From Asaia prunellae JCM 25354 (GTDB lineage Bacteria > Pseudomonadota > Alphaproteobacteria > Acetobacterales > Acetobacteraceae): DNA of 64,000 nucleotides. The notes below the pieces were generated by a model, which was not told where the DNA came from, searched no databases, and saw only the letters and a program-made list of their open reading frames with translations. The stretch covers positions 217,158-281,157 of the forward strand of contig NZ_BAJV01000002.1 in NCBI RefSeq assembly GCF_000613885.1, written 5' to 3'. The translations under genes and the position numbers were made by a program. This document shows positions 56,554 to 64,000 of this stretch, in pieces. Position 1 is the first letter of the stretch; every line of letters starts with the position of its first letter.

Positions 56554-57564
56554 TCAGGGCGTAATTGGTTGATTGTTATTGAGGACCGGTTCGCGATTGA
56601 TCGTGATCAGTCTGTAATCCACGGGCCGGACCATCGAGACCGAAATCATTCCGCTCGACCCGACTCCCGGTAGCGCCTCGATATCAAAGGCGGCCATGAG
56701 GATCGTGCCTCTTCCGCCTGCATTGAGGCGAGGATTGCAGATCACCGCCCTGGGAATTGACAGGACGTAACCATAGCCATCCCTGCCGATGATCGAGAAA
56801 GAAAGGGGGCCGATTGCGGATGATTGCAGCGCCTCGAAAGCGTCGTGTCCACGCAGCATGATTTCGATGCTGCCCGAGGCGGAAAACAGGCCGGGGCGGA
56901 TATCATTGGCGAAGGGCGACCCCGCGCCATGATCGAGCGCAGTACCGTCCCTGCCGAGTGTGATCGAGATGCTGCGCAGCACGCCCGGCTCGACCTGGCC
57001 CGGCAGCGTGAGATCCAGACGCACCGCGCCTGAATGCATCGGCAGCCGGGAGGGCGTCGGGTCATCTGCTGCCGCCTCGTCAGCAGGCACGATCACCTCA
57101 CGCGCATAGACCACGCCGCATGACAGCGCCGCGAAACCACCCTGCGCAACGCTCAGGGCAAGGCTGCGGATGACCATGCCGGGACGGTAGAGCCACCCGT
57201 CTCCCAATCGCTGCCGCAGGGTCCAGCTCATGCGCTCGATGCCGTTGACGATCGTGCCATCCTGCCAGTGGCTGCCCAGCGCGCCCGCCAGAAGCATGTC
57301 AGGACTGCCGAAAGAGAGCAGGCCATTGAGTGTTCCGCTTCCGGTAAACCGGGTTGTCACGCCCTCCGCCCGTTCCGCGCGTGGATTGCGTTCTTCAGGG
57401 TAGGCCCGTTCCTGCGCCAGGGTGAGATCGACCCCCGACAGACGCAATCGCTGATAAACGGATGACGGCAAGGCGCCGTAAGCCGGTTCAGGTGCGATTG
57501 CGAAAGCCGAGCGATCGACAGGAAGACCGGCAGCCGATCCGGCAGTCTGACGCGCGTTGCTCAT
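56554..57564 (-). CDS. Tail tube-like protein (paralogue 2)
   Basis: A 336-residue protein clearly similar to the tail tube at 52205: GSGTLNGLLSFGSPDMLLAG, GDGWLYRPGMVIRSLALSV, AQGGFAALSCGVVYAREV occupy the same places in order. It has lost close identity, so the two copies are old. It lies between the tail terminator and the fibre. It may build a specialised part of the tail tube or tip rather than the main tube. Confidence 0.75.
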   Translation of the reverse strand: MSNARQTAGSAAGLPVDRSAFAIAPEPAYGALPSSVYQRLRLSGVDLTLAQERAYPEERNPRAERAEGVTTRFTGSGTLNGLLSFGSPDMLLAGALGSHWQDGTIVNGIERMSWTLRQRLGDGWLYRPGMVIRSLALSVAQGGFAALSCGVVYAREVIVPADEAAADDPTPSRLPMHSGAVRLDLTLPGQVEPGVLRSISITLGRDGTALDHGAGSPFANDIRPGLFSASGSIEIMLRGHDAFEALQSSAIGPLSFSIIGRDGYGYVLSIPRAVICNPRLNAGGRGTILMAAFDIEALPGVGSSGMISVSMVRPVDYRLITINREPVLNNNQPITP

Positions 57565-57998
57565 GCCGGGGGCTCTGTCCTGTCCTGATAGCGATACCGG
57601 ATCATCAGACTCATGGTGGCCCAGTTGCCGGTAGTATCGGGGTCGGGCGGGTAGAGGCTTTGCCCGTCATAATAGAGCCCCACCGGCCATTGCGGCATGT
57701 CTGGCAGTTCCACCCGGAAGGCGATACTCATCGCCTTGCAATAGGTCAGGGCATCAGGGGTCGAGATCCGGCCGATGCGCACGGTCAGATGCAGCGCGAT
57801 CTCGCCTTGCTCTTCCATGGCGTCCTCGCCTGCACCGAGCCTGTCTGAATGGCTGGCCTGGGCTTCCATACGCCAGTGAACCGGCGGGCGGTCCTCTGGC
57901 GGTTGCATCAGCACATCGACCAGCGGGATGTCCTGTTCCTCTGCCACGAGCCGGGCGCGGGCATAGGCATCATTCCAGACAATATCGGACAGCATCAT
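57561..57998 (-). CDS. Tail terminator-like protein
   Basis: A 145-residue protein with four-base overlaps at both ends. The order head closure, this protein, tail tube matches the place of gpU-type tail terminators, and the size fits. The sequence (DIPLVDVLMQPPEDRPPVHW, then IALHLTVRIGRISTPDAL) has no motif I can name. Confidence 0.6.
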   Translation of the reverse strand: MMLSDIVWNDAYARARLVAEEQDIPLVDVLMQPPEDRPPVHWRMEAQASHSDRLGAGEDAMEEQGEIALHLTVRIGRISTPDALTYCKAMSIAFRVELPDMPQWPVGLYYDGQSLYPPDPDTTGNWATMSLMIRYRYQDRTEPPA

Positions 57999-58318
57999 GA
58001 GCCTCCCGAGGCGATAAGGGTCCAGCCGCAGAGCGTGGCCCGGTCATAGACCGGGCTGGCATCGGTCAGGGTGTAGGTTTTCAGGCCGTCGCGCAGCTCG
58101 TCCCTAGGACGGGGCACATAGCCACTGCGTGCCGTTTCATCGGCGGTGATCTGGGCGATAAACGGGGCCTTGCCTGCACCCTCCGCCAGCTGGCTCGCCT
58201 GCTGGGGCGGGGCATAGCCGGTCACGGTCACGCTTTCGGAGAGATCGGCCCGGCTTAGCACCATGGACCGACCGACCCGCAGGATCTGCCGCCTGCGTCG
58301 GCTGGCGCCCGCACTCAT
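57995..58318 (-). CDS. Head closure / head-tail joining protein
   Basis: A 107-residue beta-rich protein between the gp6-like connector and the tail terminator, with four-base overlaps on both sides. Segments such as ESVTVTGYAPPQQASQ suggest a small barrel as in head-closure proteins. The name is inferred from gene order. Confidence 0.6.
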   Translation of the reverse strand: MSAGASRRRRQILRVGRSMVLSRADLSESVTVTGYAPPQQASQLAEGAGKAPFIAQITADETARSGYVPRPRDELRDGLKTYTLTDASPVYDRATLCGWTLIASGGS

Positions 58319-58974
58319 GACAGACCGGCCGAATCATAACGGGCCAGGATCGCCGCAGCTTCGGGCGGCAGGCCGCCGGAGGCCACATCATGCGTTGTCC
58401 AGCTGCTTGCCCCCACGCCTTGCTCGCTTTCCGAGCGCAGAAGCGGATCACCGCGCTGGGCCGTGTGGAACAGGGCGCGTGCGGTCGAAAGTGTGGCGGT
58501 GCGGATATCGGCGGGCACGGTCGAGGCGAGGGCATTGCCGTCCGCGTCTTTCATGCCGGGCACGATCCACCCACCCCGGAACGTCACACGATAGCACCCT
58601 GGCCACCACCACGCGCCCTGGAGCAGTGAGGGGTAGAGCAACCCGGAAAGCGCGCCGGATTCCCAGCCCTCCGGTCCGGGGTCGAGAGTGAAACCGTCCT
58701 GCGTGACCGAGCTGACCGAGATGACCGGCGTGACGGATAACGGCAGGGAAAGCCTGCGCTCACCATCCCCGATGCGCAGGGTCTGGCGATACAGACCCGC
58801 CAGAACCGGCCGCCCGAGCATGGACTGCACGAGGGCCGTGGCCTGGGCCAGATAATCGCAAAGCGCCGGATCACTGATCTGGCAGGCAGGCTCACCGGCG
58901 AGCTGGTCGCGCAGGGCGTCGAGCGGGGCCAGGGTGAACCCGTCTGAAGGGGCTTCAAGAAGGGTGAGCGTCAT
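58315..58974 (-). CDS. Head-tail connector (gp6-like)
   Basis: A 219-residue protein whose N-terminal half fits the phage gp6-like connector family: a helical start (LAPLDALRDQLAGEPACQIS, then DYLAQATALVQSMLGRPVL) followed by the strand block QTLRIGDGERRLSLPL and PVISVSSVT. The ring it forms would sit under the portal. It lies right after the capsid gene, as in HK97-like phages. Confidence 0.8.
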   Translation of the reverse strand: MTLTLLEAPSDGFTLAPLDALRDQLAGEPACQISDPALCDYLAQATALVQSMLGRPVLAGLYRQTLRIGDGERRLSLPLSVTPVISVSSVTQDGFTLDPGPEGWESGALSGLLYPSLLQGAWWWPGCYRVTFRGGWIVPGMKDADGNALASTVPADIRTATLSTARALFHTAQRGDPLLRSESEQGVGASSWTTHDVASGGLPPEAAAILARYDSAGLS

Positions 58975-58986
58975 GACGGCCCCCGA

Positions 58987-60190
58987 TCAGCCGCCCGAAG
59001 CAGGCGCGGCAGCGAATGTGCCCTTGATCAGCGCCTGCGGGCGATAGACGGCGAGTGCGAGACGTTCCTCGGCCAGGATCGTGACCATGTTCTTGACGAA
59101 GTTGTCGCGATCCTCGGTGGAGATCGTAACCGTCGCGTCCTCTCGATCGAAGATCTGCGCCGCATAGGCAAAGGCACCCGTCAGAAAGCTGCCCGCCTTC
59201 ATGCTCAGGCTCTGCGCCACCGGCAGCCCCCAGAGGACCGGCCCGGCCAGCCCGGTCGGGTTGGCGAAGACATAGCGGCCCTGCGTGTCCTTGGTCATTT
59301 CGATCGAGGTCCAGTCGGTCGGGTTCAGCACATGACCGGTTGCGGGCAGCTCGGCCATGGTGGCCTGCAACATGGCGAGGCGCAGCCGGTCGATCATGGT
59401 CTCGCTCTTGACGGTCACGCCTGCGGGCTGGGCGTATGCCGTGGCCTGGTTCAGAAGCCCGTTGAGGCTCTGGTCCCGACCGTCACCATTGAGCAGCTGA
59501 TCCTCCTCCCTGAACGCCAGACCGTAGCGCAAACGCCCATCCACATAACTGGCCAGCATGGGCGCATCAGCAAGGATCTGCTTCGAGGCCATGACGAAAT
59601 GTGCGATCGTCTTGACGCCGAGCGTTATGAGGCTGAATCCGATTTCCGATTGTGGCTTTGTCTTGCTGGATTTTCAGCTACGGGCGCGGCGTTATTGGAA
59701 AAACCGGACTCCTGCACAAAGTCAATCGCGTTAGATCCGGTCTGGCCGGGCATCAGGAGCCCCCTGATCGTCATTTGACGCGTCGGCAGGGTAACGATGT
59801 TTGGCTGTCGATCAGCTACCACCAGCCCAGTTGTGCCAGAGACACCTGTGCGCTGTCAGTCGTAATGGCCCGCATTTCGACCGTGACACGGCCCTTGAAG
59901 CGATCACCCGCGCCGATTGCAGCCTTCACTTCATCGCTCTCGATGAAACGCTGGCCGAGCGAGCGCGTCTCGCGGGCGCCTTCCTGGCCTGCACGGGCGG
60001 CCTTCTGCTCGATGTCGGCCAGGCGGGCAGAAAGCCCGTTCATCTCGGCCAGGGCCTTGTCTGCGCTGGCCTTGGTTTCTTCCGTGATCTTGCCAAGGTT
60101 GCGCAGCTCGGCGGTCGAGGCCTCGGCAAAACGCTTGACCTCATCGGTCGCGGCCTTGAGTTCGCGGGCGGCCTGTTCATATTCGGACAT
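58987..60190 (-). CDS. HK97-type major capsid protein (two apparent frameshifts)
   Basis: Corrected length is about 401 residues. The N-terminal 100 residues are a coiled-coil scaffold-like delta domain (ATDEVKRFAEASTAELRNL) removed by the protease. The HK97 fold core follows, with the turn VTLPTRQMTIRGLLMPGQT and later IGFSLITLGVKTIAHFVMAS and LPATGHVLNPTDW. Breaks lie near 59821 and 59664, each one missing base. It follows the protease by 77 bases. Confidence 0.9.
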
Positions 60191-60267
60191 AGGATGATCC
60201 TCATGAAAAAAGGCGCCCGAGGCGCCCTGTTCTGTGTTCTGGATGGATAGAGAGATGCACCGAGCGA

Positions 60268-60903
60268 TCAGCTTGCCCGGCTGGCCCCGCGCGGGTCGGG
60301 CAGGCTGAAGCCCGAGCGAAGGGCCTCAACCAGTTCCCTCTCGGCGGTGCGCAGTTCCGGCACATGAACCGGCGTCAATGGCCCGGCCGGATAGAAACGC
60401 CTGCGCATTTCGGTCACGCGAGCGAGCGCGTTGGACGGGTCATCGACAAGGCTGACCTCGTGCAGATCCACCGCCTTGATGTGGCGGCGCGGCCCGCCCG
60501 GCTCGGTGCCCTGGGCTGCGCCGTTCTTGCGCACGGAAAAGCCGATCGAGAGGCCTCCCAGCGCGCCGTCCTTGACCAAGCCGTAAAGCCTGCGCCCGTA
60601 ATCGGTATCCATGCCCGACAGACGCCCGCGCAGATGCAGGCCGTGCGCGTCTTCGCTGGCATCGTCCCACACACCGACAGGCAGACCGTCACCGCCGAAA
60701 AAGCCGTGCATGACGTGCATCGGAATGCCGCGCCCCTGCGCCTTGCGTTCGGCCAGCGTCTCGGCAAAGGCACCGGGCAGCACGATATCGCCATGCGCGT
60801 CCTTGTGTCCGAACACGCTGCCATAGCCCTCGAAACTGCCTTCGGGCGCGTTGGGCGCAAACTTCCACTCGAAAGGGGCAGCCAGATACTCATTCATTGT
60901 CAT
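60268..60903 (-). CDS. HK97 family prohead protease
   Basis: A 211-residue serine protease of the U35/S78 type that cuts the delta domain from the capsid. The motif region FEGYGSVFGHKDAHGDIVLPGAF leads the fold, the catalytic His is likely in PMHVMHGF, and the Ser lies in LSIGFSVRKNG. The start is ATG 60903 and it overlaps the end of the portal gene by 14 bases. Confidence 0.88.
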   Translation of the reverse strand: MTMNEYLAAPFEWKFAPNAPEGSFEGYGSVFGHKDAHGDIVLPGAFAETLAERKAQGRGIPMHVMHGFFGGDGLPVGVWDDASEDAHGLHLRGRLSGMDTDYGRRLYGLVKDGALGGLSIGFSVRKNGAAQGTEPGGPRRHIKAVDLHEVSLVDDPSNALARVTEMRRRFYPAGPLTPVHVPELRTAERELVEALRSGFSLPDPRGASRAS

Positions 60904-62221
60904 CTCCCGTGATGCCGGATTGCGTGCCGGGCGTTCGGTTGCTGCCGGGCGGCCCCTGGCCACCTGATCCGAGCCCGGTGAGGTTGCGGGGCTTGCCGAT
61001 ATCGGTGAGCGGGATCATCTGGGCCTGCACCATCAGCACATCGCCGCCCGGCATGGGGGCCAGATTGTCATTGGCGCGCGCCTCGTTGACGGTCATCCAG
61101 CCCGAGCGCAGGGCGGTCTGCATGTAGCTGGCGCGTGCTGTGCTATCGCCGCGCAAAAGCGCATCGACATTGAACCGGGCAAAATACCGGTCCCGTTCGG
61201 CGGGCGAGAGCAGGCAGCGAGACACGGCCTGTTCGATGCGTTGCAGCCAGGGCATGAGGCCGTATTGCAGGAACCAGAGATTCATCTGTTCCAGCCCTGT
61301 GCCCCAGGCCGTTGATTTCTCCATGGCCCCGATCATGACCGGCTGCACCCCGAACCACCGGCAAAGCGTGGCGACCCCGAGTTGTCGCGTTTGCAGGAGC
61401 TGCAGATCCTCGGCCTTGAGCCCGATACTCTCGACCTTCCAGCCGCCTTCGAGCAGGGGCGTCTTGCCCGCATTAACGGCGCCCGAATAATCGGCCAGAA
61501 TGGTCTTGGCCTGCTCTTTCTGCGGTATGGTCAGATAGGTCGGGGCGGAAATGTAATTCTGCGAGAGTAGCCCGTTGCGGAACATGCGCCCCGCTGTTTC
61601 CTCGGCAGCCAGAGCGGCGCCGATGGATTGCCGACCGGCCGTGATGGGCGAGATGCCCATCAGGCCGTCGAAACAGAAACCCTTGATGTGGAAGATCTGG
61701 CCCTCATCGAGGATGAGCGTTTTGCCCTGATAGCTGTAGCGATAGACCAAGGCGCCGGTCGCACCGTCACGCTGCACCGTCATGCGGTCGGGGCGCAGCG
61801 GGTTGAGCGCCACGATCTGCCCGTCACTGCGCCGCATGATCTGGGCGAAGCCATTGCCCCAGGCAAGGCAGCACGCGGCCATGCAGGACCAGAACTCGAT
61901 TGGCGTCATATCGGCATTGGGCGCGCGGGCCAGCACACGGTAAAGCGGATGATCGCGGGCCAGGGACGATTGCCCGTCGCCCTGCTGCTCGTGCAGCTTG
62001 AGCGGCATGGAGCCGATTGTTTCGGACAGGAGCCGGATACAGGCCCAGACCGTGTCGAGCTGCAGCGCGGTATCGACCGAGACACTCTGGCCGGAAAAGC
62101 TCGGGCCGCCTGCCATGAAAGCACCGAGGCGCAGATCGGTCAGCGACACGCCCGTGACCGACTGGAATGCCGCGCTTGCAGCCTTGAAGGCCATGCCGCG
62201 CAGTCTTGTGGCGATGCTCAT
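60890..62221 (-). CDS. Phage portal protein (HK97 family)
   Basis: The dodecameric DNA gate at the capsid vertex, 443 residues. Family blocks include TVWACIRLLSETIGSMPLKL, GNGFAQIMRRSDGQIVAL, IFHIKGFCFDGLMGISPI and GVQPVMIGAMEKSTAW. The C-terminal tail is Gly/Pro-rich and overlaps the protease. Its start overlaps the terminase end by four bases. Confidence 0.93.
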   Translation of the reverse strand: MSIATRLRGMAFKAASAAFQSVTGVSLTDLRLGAFMAGGPSFSGQSVSVDTALQLDTVWACIRLLSETIGSMPLKLHEQQGDGQSSLARDHPLYRVLARAPNADMTPIEFWSCMAACCLAWGNGFAQIMRRSDGQIVALNPLRPDRMTVQRDGATGALVYRYSYQGKTLILDEGQIFHIKGFCFDGLMGISPITAGRQSIGAALAAEETAGRMFRNGLLSQNYISAPTYLTIPQKEQAKTILADYSGAVNAGKTPLLEGGWKVESIGLKAEDLQLLQTRQLGVATLCRWFGVQPVMIGAMEKSTAWGTGLEQMNLWFLQYGLMPWLQRIEQAVSRCLLSPAERDRYFARFNVDALLRGDSTARASYMQTALRSGWMTVNEARANDNLAPMPGGDVLMVQAQMIPLTDIGKPRNLTGLGSGGQGPPGSNRTPGTQSGITGDDNE

Positions 62222-63916
62222 ACGGCTATGATCCCGGTTGAGAGAAAGTCATCCATCCGGCCGCCATCAGGCGGCTCGGGGTTGCGGCTCATCAGCGTGA
62301 CCGCATTGAGCAGCGCCATCAGCGGGTCGATCTTGAGATAACCCGATGCCTGTTTGGTGATGATGATGGCATTGCCTCTGGGCTCTACCTTCGCGTTCGA
62401 GACGGCCCAGCCCATGATGGGCCGCGCACCGTGGCAGAACGTGCCATCCGCCAGCTTGCGCTCGGCGGTCTTGATGGCGCCCGAGAGCGTCCAGCCCTGG
62501 GAGATACCCACCACGCGCTCATGGGCGATACCAATCTGGGCCAGCGCATCGACAATGGCGCCCACGCCCATCGGGTCGAGCCCCACGATCGCGAGCTTGT
62601 TGCTCTGGTCGATCATGCCGAGGACCGCCACCAGCTGGTCGATATCGGTGCCGGGCGCGGCCGTGATGACCAGATCGCCCTGTGTTTCGAAGTCGCGCAG
62701 CTGGCTGGCCTCGCGTTTTCGGAGCACCAGCACGCCCTCGAACACCCAGCTTTTCTGCCAGTGCAGCCACTGGCCGGTTATGCGATCGCGGCCCAGCACG
62801 GCAAGCGAGAGAAGGTCATCGAGTCCGCCGCCGTCGATGCCTGCCACGATCACCTCGCAGCGTTCGATCAGGGCCTCTAGGGAGAGCGTGTCATCGCCTG
62901 CGGCCTGCCAGTAATCGGCACCCACCCAGCGATCGGAGCGCAAAGCGAGGCCGATCTCGACATTGAGATGCTGTGAGGCCCAGCTGGCCAGTTCGCCCAC
63001 GCCTTTCTCGCGTGCGTCGTCATATTCGCGTTTGAGACGGTCCAGCGTGATCGACCGCCCCAGATTGGGCAGGACCATCGGCCAGTAGGCGGGATCTTCC
63101 CAGGGCGCTGCCTCGCCAGGCAGTTTCGAGGGCTGCTGGATATCGGGCGGCAGCTCGTACAGCACCGGCAGAACCGGCTGATGGCGCTTGCCGTCGCGTA
63201 TCTCGCGGGCGCGGATCAGATCCTGCGCAAAGACACCGCGAGGCGGCCCGTCGCTCTGGGTCGTGATGATGGCGAGGAACGCTTCAGGCTGCGAGATCAT
63301 GCCGCCGCGTATCTGGCGCATGACGCTGCCCGCATCGTTACGCATGGCAATGACATGCTGCTCGTCCACCAGCACGCCTGCGGCTTTACGCCGGTCATGA
63401 CGTCAGGGCTGAACGCCTTGACCTGCAGGGTTGCTCCGGTCGAGCGGAAGGTCAGGCGTTTGAGATGCGTTTGCGCGTGAAACCGCTGCATCAGCGCGCG
63501 GTCGTTCTGCACCATCCGAGCGCCTGGCTGAAGGCGAGATCGGCGATTTCCTTGGTGGGTGCGACGATCAGGAATTCGGCGTTCGGGCGTTCATTGACGA
63601 TCACAGCCGTCAGCATCAGCCCGGCGCCGTTGGTGGTCTTGCTGTTCTTTTTCGGCACCAGGAGGAACAGCTCCTGGATGGCGCGCATGCCTGTCTCGGG
63701 ATCGAGCGCGCCGAACAGGGCCGAGACGATCTCGCGGAACCAGTCACCACAGGCTTGCGCCATGGCAGGCGTGCCGGGCACGTCCGGAATGCGCAGCCGG
63801 TCGAAGCACCGCACGGCCCGCGCCGCAAGTTCTGGATTGACCGGCTCCAGATCCGGCAGGAGGGACCGGCCAGCACGCAAACGCACTTCCCAGTCCTTCC
63901 GGCTCAGATCCGGCAT
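62218..63916 (-). CDS. Terminase large subunit (two apparent frameshifts)
   Basis: The packaging ATPase and nuclease. Near residue 86 the Walker A-like ELFLLVPKKNSKTTNG is visible, Walker B with its Glu in VLVDEQHVIAM, and the nuclease aspartates in VIVAGIDGGGLDD. Breaks lie near 63511 (GGATGGTGC lacks a base) and 63382 (AAGCCGCAG lacks a base). Corrected length is about 566 residues, normal for HK97-type TerL. Confidence 0.92.
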
Positions 63917-63918
63917 GG

Positions 63919-64000
63919 TCAGTTCCTTCGGTTGATCGGGGGCAGGTCGCCGCCCCAGCCGCTATCGAGGCCGGGCAGGGCAGGTTGATCCTCGCGCGGG
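63919..64000 (-). CDS. Terminase small subunit, C-terminal end (partial)
   Basis: The last 27 codons of an open frame that enters from the right edge and ends two bases before the TerL start. The tail reads GLDSGWGGDLPPINRRN, of the type seen at the end of P27-family small terminases. Position supports the name, but little sequence is available. Confidence 0.55.
   Translation of the reverse strand, partial: PREDQPALPGLDSGWGGDLPPINRRN

Larger units (their letters stand above)
39405..64000 (-). mobile_element. Prophage, late region of an HK97-type siphophage (right end outside the window)
   Basis: From the right edge down to 39.4 kb, nearly all genes run on the minus strand with small gaps or ATGA overlaps. 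Their order is terminase, portal, protease, capsid, connectors, tail and tape measure, then lysis and HicAB. The set is complete enough to build a long-tailed siphovirus head and tail. No integrase, repressor or replication gene is in view, so these should lie to the right. The left limit is set after the last phage-type terminator. Confidence 0.88.

Noticed and set aside
1..64000. CRISPR array or cas genes
   Set aside because: No regularly spaced repeats were seen, and the only Cas2-like resemblance is a solitary small protein.

Overview
The window looks like the chromosome of an acetic acid bacterium (Acetobacteraceae, Alphaproteobacteria) carrying most of a tailed-phage prophage at its right end. 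The evidence is indirect: gene-order blocks typical of Alphaproteobacteria (cobT-cobS-DnaJ-like-bolA, ubiG next to lysC, ispG/hisS/prfA/prmC/DUF4167), malate:quinone oxidoreductase, a Tat-exported lactonase, and a decayed IS5-group (IS1031-type) transposase of a kind common in this family. I cannot fix the genus from the sequence alone.

Layout. 1-3.8 kb: aerobic cobaltochelatase genes, a J-domain protein, bolA, a LolA-like lipoprotein and lipB. 3.8-10 kb: tRNA-Leu, then a tightly packed run galU / phosphohexomutase / DUF3553 / comF / grxC / DUF1178, followed by DUF2147 and an exported lactonase. 10-20.3 kb: ubiG opposite lysC, a nitronate-monooxygenase-like flavoprotein, a RodZ-like membrane HTH protein, ispG, hisS, prfA, prmC and DUF4167. 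20.3-31.5 kb: a glycosyltransferase, tRNA-Met, an MscS channel, a SinR/Cas2-like small protein, phosphotransacetylase, tRNA-Val, an N-formylglutamate amidohydrolase-like gene, mqo, ruvX, the gatCAB operon and tRNA-Ser. 31.5-36.9 kb: an AT-richer glycan island with an FkbM methyltransferase and two glycosyltransferases, ending in an IS remnant. 36.9-38.8 kb: an Rrf2 regulator / cupin / epimerase operon.

39.4 kb to the right edge is an HK97-type siphophage late region, all on the minus strand. Read in transcription order it has TerS (partial), TerL, portal, prohead protease, capsid, head-tail connectors, tail terminator, a second tail-tube-like protein, an SGNH-hydrolase fibre, a LamG-like protein, the tail tube, the G / G-T chaperone pair with a GGGAAAC slippery site, a tape measure with a lytic transglycosylase domain, tail-tip proteins, a lysis cassette, a Dam-type methylase and HicAB. 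Integrase, repressor and replication genes are not in the window and should lie past the right edge.

A major caveat concerns reading frames. About 28 small indels interrupt otherwise well-conserved genes, including ones expected to be essential (gatA, gatB, gatC, lysC, capsid, terminase). In each case a change of one or two bases restores a normal full-length protein with a length that is a multiple of three. Most are missing bases in short homopolymers. This looks like uncorrected sequencing error rather than gene decay, and I annotate such genes as single loci with the indel position noted. The slippery site in the tail chaperone genes is different and is probably genuine programmed frameshifting.
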